Source: Candidatus Bathyarchaeota archaeon
GTDB lineage: Archaea; Thermoproteota; Bathyarchaeia; Bathyarchaeales; Bathycorpusculaceae
DNA length: 39,865 bases
Direction of reading: 5' to 3'
Assembly: GCA_003601605.1 (NCBI GenBank)
Contig: PIXZ01000010.1
Span: 1-39,865 of the forward strand
The translations under genes were made by a program, and so were the position numbers. This document shows positions 29,622 through 38,811 of this stretch, piece by piece (the first letter of the stretch is position 1; every line of letters begins with the position of its first letter). The notes beneath the pieces were generated by a model. That model was not told where the DNA came from and did not search any database. It saw only the letters and a list, made by a program, of their open reading frames with translations.

Positions 29622-32600
29622 TTGAACAACAACAATATGAGCGAAGCCTATCAGCAATACGTGAAAACTCTGGAAAAAAAGCTTGAACAATTATATGGTA
29701 TAAGCGAAGAAGCTAGGAAAAAGGGATTAGACCCCACGCTAACAACGGAATGTAGAATCGCTAAAGACTTGGCAGATTTAGTTGAAGGCTTGGTGGGACC
29801 GAAAGGCGTTGCAGAAAGCATTAGAGAATTGAGTGACAAACTCTCAAGAGAAGAACTTGCTTTTAAAATAGCGGAAGAAATTGTTTACGGCAAATTTGGA
29901 CATATGGATGAGGAAAAGGCTGCTGAACAAGCCATACGCACTTCTCTCGCTATCTTAACTGAGGGGCTTACAGCTGCTCCGCTTCAAGGAGTAGCCAGAG
30001 TAAAAATTAAAACTAATCGTGACCGAACGCGGTATCTCGCCATCTATTTTGCTGGTCCCATTAGGTCGGCTGGAGGAACAGATCAGGCTTTAACTTTGGT
30101 TGTGGGCGACTTTGTTAGGCGGTTGTTGGGTCTTGACCGTTACAAGCCTACAGAAGAGGAGATTTCGCGTTTTATTGAGGAGATGCGGCTTTATGAACGT
30201 GCTGTTGGACGTTTTCAATATCATATTTCAGATGAGGAGCTTAGAAAGGCTCTCGAGTGGCTTCCTGTAGAGGTTACTGGCACAGAATCAAACCCTGTTG
30301 AAGTTTCTTCTTATAGAAATCTGCCAAGGATTGAAACTAACCGTGTTAGAGGGGGTGCTCTTCGTGTTGTAAATGACGGGGTTGTTGGGCGTGCTCCAAA
30401 AGTTTATGCAATAATTGAAAGGCTTAAGATTCAAGGTTGGGATTGGCTTAAAGAGTTTCGCCAAAAGTCTGCACACAAGTCTGCTGGCTTTATGGACGAA
30501 GTTATTGCAGGACGCCCAATCTTTTCTTTTCCGTCAAGACGTGGAGGCTTCCGTCTACGTTATGGTAGAGCCCGAAACACTGGTTTGGCTGCTGTGGGTG
30601 TTCATCCAGCAACTATGCTTGTGCTTCAAGGTTTTGTGGCGGCGGGCACACAATTACGTTTGGAGCTTCCCGGGAAAGGTGGAATAGCTGTTCCTGTTGA
30701 TAGTTTAGAACCTCCTATAGTTCGTTTGAAGAACGGGTCTGTGGTTCGTGTGTCTGTGGAAAACTTTGGTGGGTTGAAGGATGGTATAGAAAAGATTTTG
30801 TTTTTAGGCGATATTTTGATTAGCTTTGGCGATTTTCTCTATAATAGTAAGCCTCTTTCACCTTCTGGGTATGTGGAAGAGTGGTGGGCTGAAGATTTAA
30901 GAAAAAGCATTTTTGAAAAGTTTGGTGGAAACCTTGCGAAGGCGTCTGAAGCAACGCAAATTCCAATCGGCAAGTTAGAAGAATTTTTGAAGAACCCGTT
31001 TGTTTACAAGCCAAGCCTTAAAGAAGCCATAACAATATCTTCATTGTTGCATATCCCGCTTCACCCATCCTATACCTTTTTCTGGTCTTTCCTCCAGTCA
31101 ACAGACAATCTGGAATTACTTAAAAAATGGCTTAACAGTGCAAAAGTATCGCTGGATGGCAATATCGCTTACAATGTTGTTGGAGACCTTGTGGCAGAAG
31201 TGAAAGAGGCTTTAGAAACAATATGTTTGCCTCATAGCGTGACTGATGGGAAAATTGTTGTTAAGGGCGATGATGCTGGAGCTTTTGCATTTTCCTTAGG
31301 ATATGGACGCGAAACAAGCGTAGACTTTTCCTCAGTTTCTTCTGTTTTAGAGGCTGTTAGTTTGCTTTCTGGTGTAGAGGTTAAAGAAAAAGCGCCAACT
31401 CTTGTGGGTGCGCGTATGGGTAGACCGGAAAAGGCTAAAAGGCGTGAAATGAAGCCTTTGGTTCACGTTCTCTTTCCGGTGGGTTTGGCTGGGGGTTCTC
31501 ATAGGGATGTTGTTGAGGCAGCTAAGAAAGAGAGGGTTTTTGTGGAAATTGTTAAACGGAAATGTCCCAACTGTAATACGGTTACTTTTAGCGTTAAATG
31601 TCCCGCTTGTGGTTCTGAGACGGTTTTTGAGAGAACTTGTCCTCGCTGTGGTCGAATACAAAACAGTGAAGGTGTATGTCCAGTATGCAAGGTGCCGGTT
31701 GTCTGCTATCAGAAGCAGTTTGTAAACTTTAAAGAAATGCTTGGGAAAGTATGCAAAAATTTGAACGTGCCCATTCCTAAACTCTTGAAAGGCGTCAAAG
31801 GTTTGACGAATGAAAAGAAGATTCCAGAAATTCTGGAAAAAGGCGTTTTACGTGCAAAATACAATCTATCAATATATAAGGATGGTACAATCCGTTTTGA
31901 CGCTACAAACGCTCCATTAACTCATTTTAAACCATCAGAAATCGGAGTTCCCGTTGAAAAGCTTGCAGAGCTTGGTTATACCCATGATATTGACGGCGAA
32001 CCCTTGACACGTGAAAGCCAAGTTTGCGAACTAAAGATTCAAGACGTTATTATCCCCGTGAAATGTGCCCAATACTTTGTTCGTGTTGCAAACTTTCTTG
32101 ACGAACTGCTGGAGAAAGTGTATGGGCTACCATCCTATTACAATGTTAAGAAAATTGAAGACCTTGTGGGGCACATCGTTGTAGGTTTAGCTCCTCACAC
32201 TTCAGTCGGCATTTTAGGAAGAATAATCGGTTTTACAAGCTTGAACGTGTGTTATGCGCATCCTATTTGGCACTCTGCAAAGCGAAGAGACTGTGACGGG
32301 GACGAAGACACGTTAATGCTTGCTTTAGACACGCTCATCAACTTTTCCCGTGAATATTTGCCCGCCCAGATAGGTGGAATAATGGATGCTCCACTGCTTT
32401 TAATACCAGTGGTTAAAACTATGGAGGTGCAGAGGCAAGCACATGATGTGGACGTTGCAAAAGAATACCCTTTAGAGTTTTATGAAAAGACATGGGAGAA
32501 CGCGGAAGCCAAAACTGTAAGCAGTCTTGTAGATATTATTGAGTATAGGCTTGGTTCAGAAGCACAGTTTGAAGGCTTCCACTTTACGACGCCGGTTTCT

Positions 32601-33044
32601 GACATCAATATGGGTAATGCGGAAAGTTCTTACAAACGGTTAAAGACGATGATTGACAAGCTTAACAGTCAGATGGAATTGGCGGAAAAAATAGAGGCTG
32701 TAGACGCTAAACATGTTGCCTTAAAGGTTTTAACAACTCATTTTATCCGTGACATTTCTGGAAACCTTCGTGCCTTTTCTACACAAAGCTTCAGATGTAA
32801 ATCTTGCAACAAACGTTTTAGAAGACTGCCTCTTCGCGGTTCATGCCCTTTCTGTAAGGGTGAATTAACCCTCACGGTTTATCGGGGTGGAATTGAAAAG
32901 TATTTGGAGGCAGCCCAGCGTTTGGTTGAAAAGTATGAGTTGCCGCAATACTATATTCAGAGGATTATGCTTGTAAAAGAAGAAATTGACGCTTTGTTTG
33001 AAGGGAAAAAGCCGAAGCAAATCAGTTTGATGGACTTTGCTTAA
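29622..33044 (+). CDS. polC: DNA polymerase D large subunit (DP2)
   Basis: A 1140-residue catalytic subunit of the archaeal replicative polymerase D, which has a two-barrel active site like RNA polymerase. Seen: the N-terminal KH-like region, IYFAGPIRSAGGTDQALTLV near 140, SFPSRRGGFRLRYGR near 303, a zinc cluster at about 648-694 (CPNCN, CPACG, CPRCG, CPVCK), the catalytic DCDGDED near 890, and a C-terminal zinc module near 1059-1080 (CKSCN, CPFC). No intein interrupts it, although inteins are common in this gene. The start is TTG 29622 or ATG 29637. DP1 lies 9 kb upstream on the same strand. Confidence 0.97.
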   Translation: MNNNNMSEAYQQYVKTLEKKLEQLYGISEEARKKGLDPTLTTECRIAKDLADLVEGLVGPKGVAESIRELSDKLSREELAFKIAEEIVYGKFGHMDEEKAAEQAIRTSLAILTEGLTAAPLQGVARVKIKTNRDRTRYLAIYFAGPIRSAGGTDQALTLVVGDFVRRLLGLDRYKPTEEEISRFIEEMRLYERAVGRFQYHISDEELRKALEWLPVEVTGTESNPVEVSSYRNLPRIETNRVRGGALRVVNDGVVGRAPKVYAIIERLKIQGWDWLKEFRQKSAHKSAGFMDEVIAGRPIFSFPSRRGGFRLRYGRARNTGLAAVGVHPATMLVLQGFVAAGTQLRLELPGKGGIAVPVDSLEPPIVRLKNGSVVRVSVENFGGLKDGIEKILFLGDILISFGDFLYNSKPLSPSGYVEEWWAEDLRKSIFEKFGGNLAKASEATQIPIGKLEEFLKNPFVYKPSLKEAITISSLLHIPLHPSYTFFWSFLQSTDNLELLKKWLNSAKVSLDGNIAYNVVGDLVAEVKEALETICLPHSVTDGKIVVKGDDAGAFAFSLGYGRETSVDFSSVSSVLEAVSLLSGVEVKEKAPTLVGARMGRPEKAKRREMKPLVHVLFPVGLAGGSHRDVVEAAKKERVFVEIVKRKCPNCNTVTFSVKCPACGSETVFERTCPRCGRIQNSEGVCPVCKVPVVCYQKQFVNFKEMLGKVCKNLNVPIPKLLKGVKGLTNEKKIPEILEKGVLRAKYNLSIYKDGTIRFDATNAPLTHFKPSEIGVPVEKLAELGYTHDIDGEPLTRESQVCELKIQDVIIPVKCAQYFVRVANFLDELLEKVYGLPSYYNVKKIEDLVGHIVVGLAPHTSVGILGRIIGFTSLNVCYAHPIWHSAKRRDCDGDEDTLMLALDTLINFSREYLPAQIGGIMDAPLLLIPVVKTMEVQRQAHDVDVAKEYPLEFYEKTWENAEAKTVSSLVDIIEYRLGSEAQFEGFHFTTPVSDINMGNAESSYKRLKTMIDKLNSQMELAEKIEAVDAKHVALKVLTTHFIRDISGNLRAFSTQSFRCKSCNKRFRRLPLRGSCPFCKGELTLTVYRGGIEKYLEAAQRLVEKYELPQYYIQRIMLVKEEIDALFEGKKPKQISLMDFA

Positions 33045-33086
33045 GAAAACTTTTCTATTCTAAAAGCTATTCTTTTTTGGTAAGGC

Positions 33087-33359
33087 ATGTTAAAAGAGGC
33101 TTATCACCCTAACGCGTACTTGACAAGCATAAGAAATGTTAAACTTGGGCTTAAAGCAAGAACTAAGATACTGAAGGTTCTGGAGTCGCGTTCTCTTGAA
33201 ACCAAAAACATTGCTAGAGAGGCAGGTCTTCACTATCATGTTGTTCGGTATCATCTAAAACTTTTGGAAAAAGAAGGCATAGTTCAACGCAAGGGCAGTA
33301 GACCCTACGTGTGGGGGCTTACGGGCTTGGGACAAAAACGCTTAGTTGATTTGCGTTAG
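33087..33359 (+). CDS. Small ArsR-like winged-helix regulator
   Basis: A 90-residue protein: GLKARTKILKVLESRSLETK (first helix), NIAREAGLHYHVVRYHLKLL (recognition helix-turn-helix) and EGIVQRKGSRPYVWGLTGLG (wing). No cysteines for metal sensing. ATG 33087, 42 nt after DP2 on the same strand, possibly cotranscribed. Its stop overlaps that of the MazG-like gene in TTAG. Target unknown. Confidence 0.8.
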   Translation: MLKEAYHPNAYLTSIRNVKLGLKARTKILKVLESRSLETKNIAREAGLHYHVVRYHLKLLEKEGIVQRKGSRPYVWGLTGLGQKRLVDLR

Positions 33360-33646
33360 AAAGTGCATTGGCAAGGCGATTGTTGACATTTCGGGCATTT
33401 CCCCGCGTACTTGTTTAACGCTGCCTTTTCTAAGTCTATGCCAAGAACGTTTGCAAGAGAAGCCAACCATGCAATAACATCGGCAAATTCGTCTTCCAAA
33501 GCCTTTTTTTCATGCAGTTTTAATGCTTCGCCTAATTCTTTCACTTCGTCCACAAGCCAATCAAACGTTCCTTCTACGCCGCGTTGAGAATCTCTATGAA
33601 AATACAACAACTGATGCATCATTTCCTGAAATTCTGATATGTGCAA
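33356..33646 (-). CDS. MazG-like nucleotide pyrophosphohydrolase with C-terminal metal motif
   Basis: A 96-residue protein of the all-alpha NTP pyrophosphatase superfamily. The N-terminus MHISEFQEMM and RGVEGTFDWLVDEVKELGEA are typical, and the metal-binding pattern EVKELGEA then LEDEFADVIAW is complete. Members remove unwanted nucleoside triphosphates. The end KCPKCQQSPCQCTF adds C-x2-C-x4-C-x-C, a possible zinc site not in the minimal family. Start TTG 33646. Confidence 0.88.
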   Translation of the reverse strand: MHISEFQEMMHQLLYFHRDSQRGVEGTFDWLVDEVKELGEALKLHEKKALEDEFADVIAWLASLANVLGIDLEKAALNKYAGKCPKCQQSPCQCTF

Positions 33647-33762
33647 GCTTTTTCACCAACCCTTTTGAAAAGAGGATACAACATTTAAGATAAAAGCTTA
33701 CTGATTACTGGTGGAAAACGGGACCAGAACTCTTCGAGTGCAACTTTAACTTTTAACATCCT

Positions 33763-34212
33763 TTAATCTTGCAAACTCTTTTGTTCCTTTCCAATTATGT
33801 GTATGACTTTAACTTTTTTCCTTTCTAAATGTGCAGAAACGAATCTCCGATGGCAATATTTCGGGTTGGCTTCCATACACATTATACACGTCCGCTTTTC
33901 CTTGGCAGTTTCTAAAAGCTTCTCTATTCCTTTTCTGAAAAGTTTTGTTCGCATATGCCTTTTGTATCCGCCTTTTCTGTAGCCCCCTAACTCTCTGCCA
34001 AGCCAAACATATTCTATACTGTTTTCTGGAAGCCACTTTTCCAGCTTTTCTTTTTTGAAATGTTCAATTTTTGATGTTGGAAAACGACGGATATCTGCAA
34101 TAACTTGGATTTTATGTTCTTTTAGTAGTTCTAAGAAGTTTTCCTTAGAGCGGTTGCTATGTCCTACAGTCCATAGGATTATTTGTGTGCTGTCGCTCTT
34201 TTCCATTTTCAA
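33763..34212 (-). CDS. DUF488 family protein
   Basis: A 149-residue DUF488 protein. WTVGHSNRSKENFLELLKEH, VIADIRRFPTSK, WLGRELGGYRKGGY and the cysteine motif MCMEANPKYCHRRFVSAHLE are family landmarks. The conserved Arg and Cys residues suggest an enzyme, but no activity is established to my knowledge. TTG 34212 overlaps the glyA stop (TTGA); ATG 34206 is an alternative. It is cotranscribed with glyA. Confidence 0.88.
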   Translation of the reverse strand: MKMEKSDSTQIILWTVGHSNRSKENFLELLKEHKIQVIADIRRFPTSKIEHFKKEKLEKWLPENSIEYVWLGRELGGYRKGGYKRHMRTKLFRKGIEKLLETAKEKRTCIMCMEANPKYCHRRFVSAHLERKKVKVIHIIGKEQKSLQD

Positions 34213-35525
34213 CGGATTTTAATGTATTTGTAGGCTTCAACCGCATTTTCAAAGCAGTAATGCACTTTCTGATAATCCTTGCGAAACTCTGCCACGTCTG
34301 CCCTTACCTTTTCAAGCGGCTCTTTATCTATTATCACGCGTTTGATAAACTCTGCTATTTCCTGCATTTCCGACTCTTTCATTCCCAGTCTAGTAACTTC
34401 TGAAACCCCCAGTCTTATTCCGCCCGGATGCTGGAAATGTCTTCCTTCCTTAATGTCCCAGGGCAGCAAGTTCCTGTTTATGATAATGTTCGCCTTTTCC
34501 AAAGTTTCTTCTATGGTGCCTCCGTCGCCATACTTTGTTATGTCAATCAAAATCACATGAGATTCTGTAAACCCTTTGTGTTCAGCCAACACGTTAAAGC
34601 CTCTTTCATAAAGTGCTTGAGCCAAAGCCTTCGCGTTTTTCACTATTTGGCTAGTGTATTCTTTTCCAAACTCAAGCATCTCCGCACATGCGATAGTAAC
34701 ACCCGCCACTGCATGCAGATGATGGTTGCTAACCATTCCAGGGAAAGTCGCTCGCTTTATCTTATCCGCATATTTTTCCCAAGAGAGGACTCCACCGTGT
34801 TGAGGTCCGAAAAATGTTTTGTGAGTGCTTAAACTGACTACGTCTGCCCCTTCTCTAAGAGGGTCTTGGAATTGTCCTCCAGCTATTAAGCCTGCCACGT
34901 GGGCTGCGTCATATCCGACAGTTGCTCCTACAGAGTGAATGGTGTCGGCTAATTCTTTTACTGGGTGGGGAAATGGGAAGACGCTTGCACCGAACATTAC
35001 AAGTTTAGGCGGTCTATTTTCGGCGACAAGCTTTTCAATTCTCTGTTTAGCCCTGTCAACGTCTATATTCAACTCTTTATAATCTAAAGGCAAGTACTCA
35101 ACAATCAAACCGTGAACAGCCCCTGCTGTGCCTCCAAGCTTTTTCTTGCCCATAGTTATATGTCCACCGCAAGGAATAGACAACGCCATCATAGTGTCGC
35201 CCGGCTCTGTAAAAGCCGTGTAAACAACAAGATTTGCAACCACGCCGGAAATGGGTCTTACATCTACGAACTCCGCGTTAAAAAGCCTCTTCATAAGTTC
35301 AATACATTTGAACTCTACTTGGTCTATGTAGCGGCATCCAGCATAGACGCGTTCTCCAGGCCATCCCTCGGCATAACGGTTTCCGAAATCTGATGTGAGA
35401 GCTTCACGGACAGCGGGGCTTGGAATGTTTTCGCTTGCTATTAACGGGATGCTTTCTTTAAACCATCTGTGATGCTGTTGTAAAAGGTCAAAAACGTGAT
35501 TATACTCTTCTCTCGAACTTTTCAT
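34209..35525 (-). CDS. glyA: Serine hydroxymethyltransferase
   Basis: A 438-residue PLP enzyme interconverting serine and glycine with a one-carbon carrier (tetrahydrofolate or a methanopterin; not visible from sequence). Seen: SIPLIASENIPSPAVREAL, NRYAEGWPGERVYAGC, the PLP-lysine segment VSLSTHKTFFGPQHG, and HPGGIRLGVSEVTRLGM. ATG 35525 has AAGGTG 7 nt upstream; the frame extends seven codons to 35546. Followed by the overlapping DUF488 gene. Confidence 0.95.
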   Translation of the reverse strand: MKSSREEYNHVFDLLQQHHRWFKESIPLIASENIPSPAVREALTSDFGNRYAEGWPGERVYAGCRYIDQVEFKCIELMKRLFNAEFVDVRPISGVVANLVVYTAFTEPGDTMMALSIPCGGHITMGKKKLGGTAGAVHGLIVEYLPLDYKELNIDVDRAKQRIEKLVAENRPPKLVMFGASVFPFPHPVKELADTIHSVGATVGYDAAHVAGLIAGGQFQDPLREGADVVSLSTHKTFFGPQHGGVLSWEKYADKIKRATFPGMVSNHHLHAVAGVTIACAEMLEFGKEYTSQIVKNAKALAQALYERGFNVLAEHKGFTESHVILIDITKYGDGGTIEETLEKANIIINRNLLPWDIKEGRHFQHPGGIRLGVSEVTRLGMKESEMQEIAEFIKRVIIDKEPLEKVRADVAEFRKDYQKVHYCFENAVEAYKYIKIR

Positions 35526-35647
35526 AGTAAACACCTTTGCATTCACACTATCTTTCTACGAAATAAAAAATCTTTTGAGAGTAACGTAACATTAATAATG
35601 GAGAATCTGCTAGCTAAAGTTAGTGCCAGAGATAAAGGTGCATACGG

Positions 35648-35815
35648 ATGAGTAAGAAAAAGAAAGAAAAGTCTGCGCCGATGCCTGCTGCAAGCGCTGG
35701 GTTACTGCGATTTTTTGAAGAAGAAACAGAAGGCGTTAAAGTTAGACCAGAGCTTCTTGTGGGTTTTGCAATAGCCCTAATAGTAATATGCGTGTTAGCC
35801 AATGCCTTCTTATAA
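35648..35815 (+). CDS. Sec61-beta subunit of the protein translocase
   Basis: A 55-residue protein: a basic N-terminus MSKKKKEKSAPMPAASAG, the conserved LLRFFEEETEGVKVRPELLV, and one C-terminal membrane helix VGFAIALIVICVLANAFL. This is the archaeal/eukaryotic SecG/Sec61-beta pattern, the small tail-anchored part of the SecYE channel. AAGGTG lies 7 nt before the ATG. It is divergent from glyA and convergent with the Sm-like gene, alone in its transcript. Confidence 0.93.
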   Translation: MSKKKKEKSAPMPAASAGLLRFFEEETEGVKVRPELLVGFAIALIVICVLANAFL

Positions 35816-35830
35816 GGGTTTGAAAGCGCC

Positions 35831-36118
35831 TTAACGCCGAGAAGGTGAATGTAAAACTTCTATCCGCTGAACAGAGTTAAGGTGCAAAAATATTTCACTT
35901 CTTTCTTCTCTGCTGGCAACCTGCGGTATAGGCTGAGCAATTGTTGCCCTTAATATGATCGCTTCAGCTTCAGAAAGCCATATTCCAGCGGGTTCACGGG
36001 TAACTGCGGTTAGTGTGCCTTCGAAACCGTAGGACGGGTCTAAAATAACACGTAGTTTTTTCCCTAAATTTTTTTCTAGCATGTGGAATATTGTGGGTGG
36101 GATGCTCTGCTCTGGCAT
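35831..36118 (-). CDS. Probable Sm-like (LSm fold) protein
   Basis: A 95-residue protein. FHMLEKNLGKKLRVILDPSY, FEGTLTAVTREPAGIWLSEA and the end FLHLNSVQRIEVLHS follow the strand order of an Sm fold (helix, bent strands with a G-x-L turn, final strand), with an insertion where Sm1 and Sm2 join. It is not a standard SmAP1, so ring formation and RNA binding are guesses. ATG 36118. Confidence 0.6.
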   Translation of the reverse strand: MPEQSIPPTIFHMLEKNLGKKLRVILDPSYGFEGTLTAVTREPAGIWLSEAEAIILRATIAQPIPQVASREERSEIFLHLNSVQRIEVLHSPSRR

Positions 36119-36360
36119 AGGGTTCGCAAATCTTCTATAATTGTTGTCTCGTAAATAAAACCATTGCTCTCCACAATAAACATTAGATTTTATGATTTGA
36201 AACGGTTAAGTTCGTTTTGTCCCTATACCTTTTTAATTATTTTGTGTTAAAAAAGCAAGTTCTGTTACGCAAGGTTTATTTCAATTTTGTTGTTTCTTGG
36301 ATTTTCGACACTTTAATATGTTTAAGAGTATCTGATAGAAAATCTAACTGGAAGGAAGCG

Positions 36361-38190
36361 ATGGTGGCGACTGAAAAATCGTTAAACGAGTATCTGGATG
36401 GGGCTGTTAAACATTATTCTTCCTTGTTTAAGCTTCCTTCATACCGAAAAATAGTTCTGTTTCTAGCCTTCATTTGTATAGGTGGCGGCTTATTTTCTAC
36501 ACTTTTAATTTTCACAAGTTTTGATGGCTTACTTTACGGTTTTCTTCTGGGCGTTTCGCTTTTTTCTACAACTGTTCTTTCAGACTGCATTGTTAATGCG
36601 GTTGTTTTAAAAGGCGATTTAATTTATGATTTGCGAAGAACAGAAGCTCTTTCCCTTTTCTGTTGGGTTATATGGTTTCTTTTCATTTTTCTTAGCGCCG
36701 TTATTGGCAGCTTTTTCGATTTTAATTGGTGGATACGCCTTTCGCTGCTGGGTTTTTCAGCAGTGCTAATTTCCCGTTCAACGATTTTCGCCTACACATC
36801 AAACATAAAATCTAAAGCTAGATTGTTAACAGCTTCCATTCTTCAACCAATCTTGTGTCTTATTCCATTCGTAGCGCTTTGGACGAAAATCGGCTACACA
36901 TTTACCCCCTACTTTTTCCTGTTTTTACCCTTCTCTATAATCGTAAGCCTTTTTTCAAGCTATTTCTTCATCTTTCTTTTGAACCGTTTGAGTGAAAACA
37001 CGCTTGGCATATCTTCTATGGAACTTTTCAAGGCTTTTCTACTTAACTGGGTAATAGGCCTGCACGCTCCTTTTGAAGAGTTTTTGGAGAAGTTAGGTGA
37101 AAAGAGAGATGTGGAAGTGTCGCTGCTAAGGTTTGATTCTTCCAAACCAAAGGCTGTTATAGCTGTTCCATCTGTTCACCCAGGACCTTTCAAAAATGTT
37201 GGAAGCAGCCTTTTGCCTTCGATGCTGAAGAGTAGTTTAGAGAAAGAATTGAATTGTGTTGCTTGTGTTCCTCATGGTTTGCTTGGGCACGAGTTTGATT
37301 TGGCTTCTCAAGGGCAAACTGAAAAAGTAATTAACAGCGTTTTGAAGTCTGCGGTGTTTGACGCTTGTGAAGAAGCAAAAGCTACGCCCTTCATTGAGGT
37401 TAGTAATGGTTTGGCTACGGCTTGCTGCCAAATATTCGGTAAAACCGCCTTGCTTTCGTTTACTCTTGCGCCGAAGACAACTGAAGACTTTCCACAAGAA
37501 CTAGGATTGTTTGTTTGCCAAGAAGCACGAAAACACGGTTTGGATTACTGTATAATTGTTAACGCCCACAACAGTATTGATGGAACAGTGAATATCGACA
37601 AAACGTTAGATGCCCTCAAACAAGTTGCCGTTGAATGCTTGGAAAAAGCGGCTTCTCAAAAGAAATCGCCCTTTGAGATAGGTGCTGCCACAGTTTTTCC
37701 CAACGAGTTTAGCCTTCAAGACGGTATGGGTCCCGGGGGCATTACCGCAGTTGTTGTCAAGGTAGGCGAGCAAAAGACCGCTTACATTGTTATTGACGGT
37801 AACAATATGATTTCTGGGCTACGCGAAAAAATCTTGTCTGCCGTTCGCTCCATGAGCGTGGAAGCGGGAGAGGTTTTTACAACAGACACTCACTCGGTAA
37901 ACGCTGTGATATTAGGCGAACGGGGCTATCACCCTATAGGCGAAGTTATAAACCATGAAAAGCTAATCAAACATGTTAAGAACGCCGTGACTACGGCTAT
38001 TTCTAATTTGGAACCCGCTAAAAGTGCTTGCCGCCGAATAACAATTTCAGACATAACAGTCATTGGAGAAAAACTCTTGGAAAAACTCTGCTTTCTCGTC
38101 GATAAAACAATTCAGAGAGCGAAAAAAATAGTGGTTCCCATATTTGCAGTTACAGGCTTAATTCTAATGTTGTTTTTACTGCTTGTTTAA
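36361..38190 (+). CDS. DUF2070 family membrane protein
   Basis: A 609-residue protein. About six membrane helices in the first 215 residues ([20 protein letters not shown] onward), then a soluble domain (about 240-580) with [49 protein letters not shown] and [13 protein letters not shown], and a last C-terminal helix [19 protein letters not shown]. The conserved His/Asp residues (HPGPF, HGLLGHE, NAHNS) look like a metal-dependent active site, but no function is established for this family. ATG 36361 follows GGAAGGAAG; upstream residues to 36217 do not match. The 240-bp gap before it holds no gene that I can see. Confidence 0.85.
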   Translation: MVATEKSLNEYLDGAVKHYSSLFKLPSYRKIVLFLAFICIGGGLFSTLLIFTSFDGLLYGFLLGVSLFSTTVLSDCIVNAVVLKGDLIYDLRRTEALSLFCWVIWFLFIFLSAVIGSFFDFNWWIRLSLLGFSAVLISRSTIFAYTSNIKSKARLLTASILQPILCLIPFVALWTKIGYTFTPYFFLFLPFSIIVSLFSSYFFIFLLNRLSENTLGISSMELFKAFLLNWVIGLHAPFEEFLEKLGEKRDVEVSLLRFDSSKPKAVIAVPSVHPGPFKNVGSSLLPSMLKSSLEKELNCVACVPHGLLGHEFDLASQGQTEKVINSVLKSAVFDACEEAKATPFIEVSNGLATACCQIFGKTALLSFTLAPKTTEDFPQELGLFVCQEARKHGLDYCIIVNAHNSIDGTVNIDKTLDALKQVAVECLEKAASQKKSPFEIGAATVFPNEFSLQDGMGPGGITAVVVKVGEQKTAYIVIDGNNMISGLREKILSAVRSMSVEAGEVFTTDTHSVNAVILGERGYHPIGEVINHEKLIKHVKNAVTTAISNLEPAKSACRRITISDITVIGEKLLEKLCFLVDKTIQRAKKIVVPIFAVTGLILMLFLLLV

Positions 38191-38248
38191 GCTAACACTA
38201 ATAAAGATAAAGCGATTCAATTTTCAATTCTCAATGGAAGGGAGAAGT

Positions 38249-38806
38249 GTGCTTAAAGAAATCAGAATCCACGGACGCGGCGGACAAGGAGCGGTAACCG
38301 CTGCGCAGTTGTTGGCACACGCAGCTTTCTTAGAAGGTAAATGCGTTCAAGCCTTTCCATACTTTGGTGCAGAACGACGAGGAGCTCCGGTGAAAGCTTT
38401 CACAAGGATAAGCGATGAGCCAATACGTATACACAGCCAAATTATCAATCCTGATTACATTGTAGTTTTATCTCCCGAACTCATGCAAATTGTAAACCTA
38501 ACTGAAGGTTTGAAAAAAGAAGGCTTGGCTCTCATAAACACGACAAAAAAACCTGAAGAAGTTAACTTAAATGGCTGGAGAGTAGCCACCGTGGATGCAA
38601 CTGGAATTGCACTTGAATTAGGCTTGCTTGTCGCTGGATTTCCAGTTGTTAACACCTCAATTTTAGGAGCTTTCGCAAAAGCAACAAACGAAGTTAAACT
38701 TGAAAGCGTTTTGAAAGCCATAAAAACAACATGGTCTGGAAGCGCTGGAGAGAAAAACGCTAAGGCAGCGGAACTTGCCTATGAACGGTTGATAAAAGGA
38801 TGGTGA
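38249..38806 (+). CDS. porG: 2-oxoacid:ferredoxin oxidoreductase, gamma subunit
   Basis: A 185-residue subunit of pyruvate (or another 2-oxoacid) ferredoxin oxidoreductase. [40 protein letters not shown] and [11 protein letters not shown] are the family landmarks. The start GTG 38249 lies just after GGGAG; ATG 38234 in frame would add five residues but lacks a ribosome-binding site. It is followed 5 nt later by a GltD-like gene, with delta, alpha and beta subunits expected beyond the window. Confidence 0.9.
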   Translation: MLKEIRIHGRGGQGAVTAAQLLAHAAFLEGKCVQAFPYFGAERRGAPVKAFTRISDEPIRIHSQIINPDYIVVLSPELMQIVNLTEGLKKEGLALINTTKKPEEVNLNGWRVATVDATGIALELGLLVAGFPVVNTSILGAFAKATNEVKLESVLKAIKTTWSGSAGEKNAKAAELAYERLIKGW

Positions 38807-38811
38807 AATAA

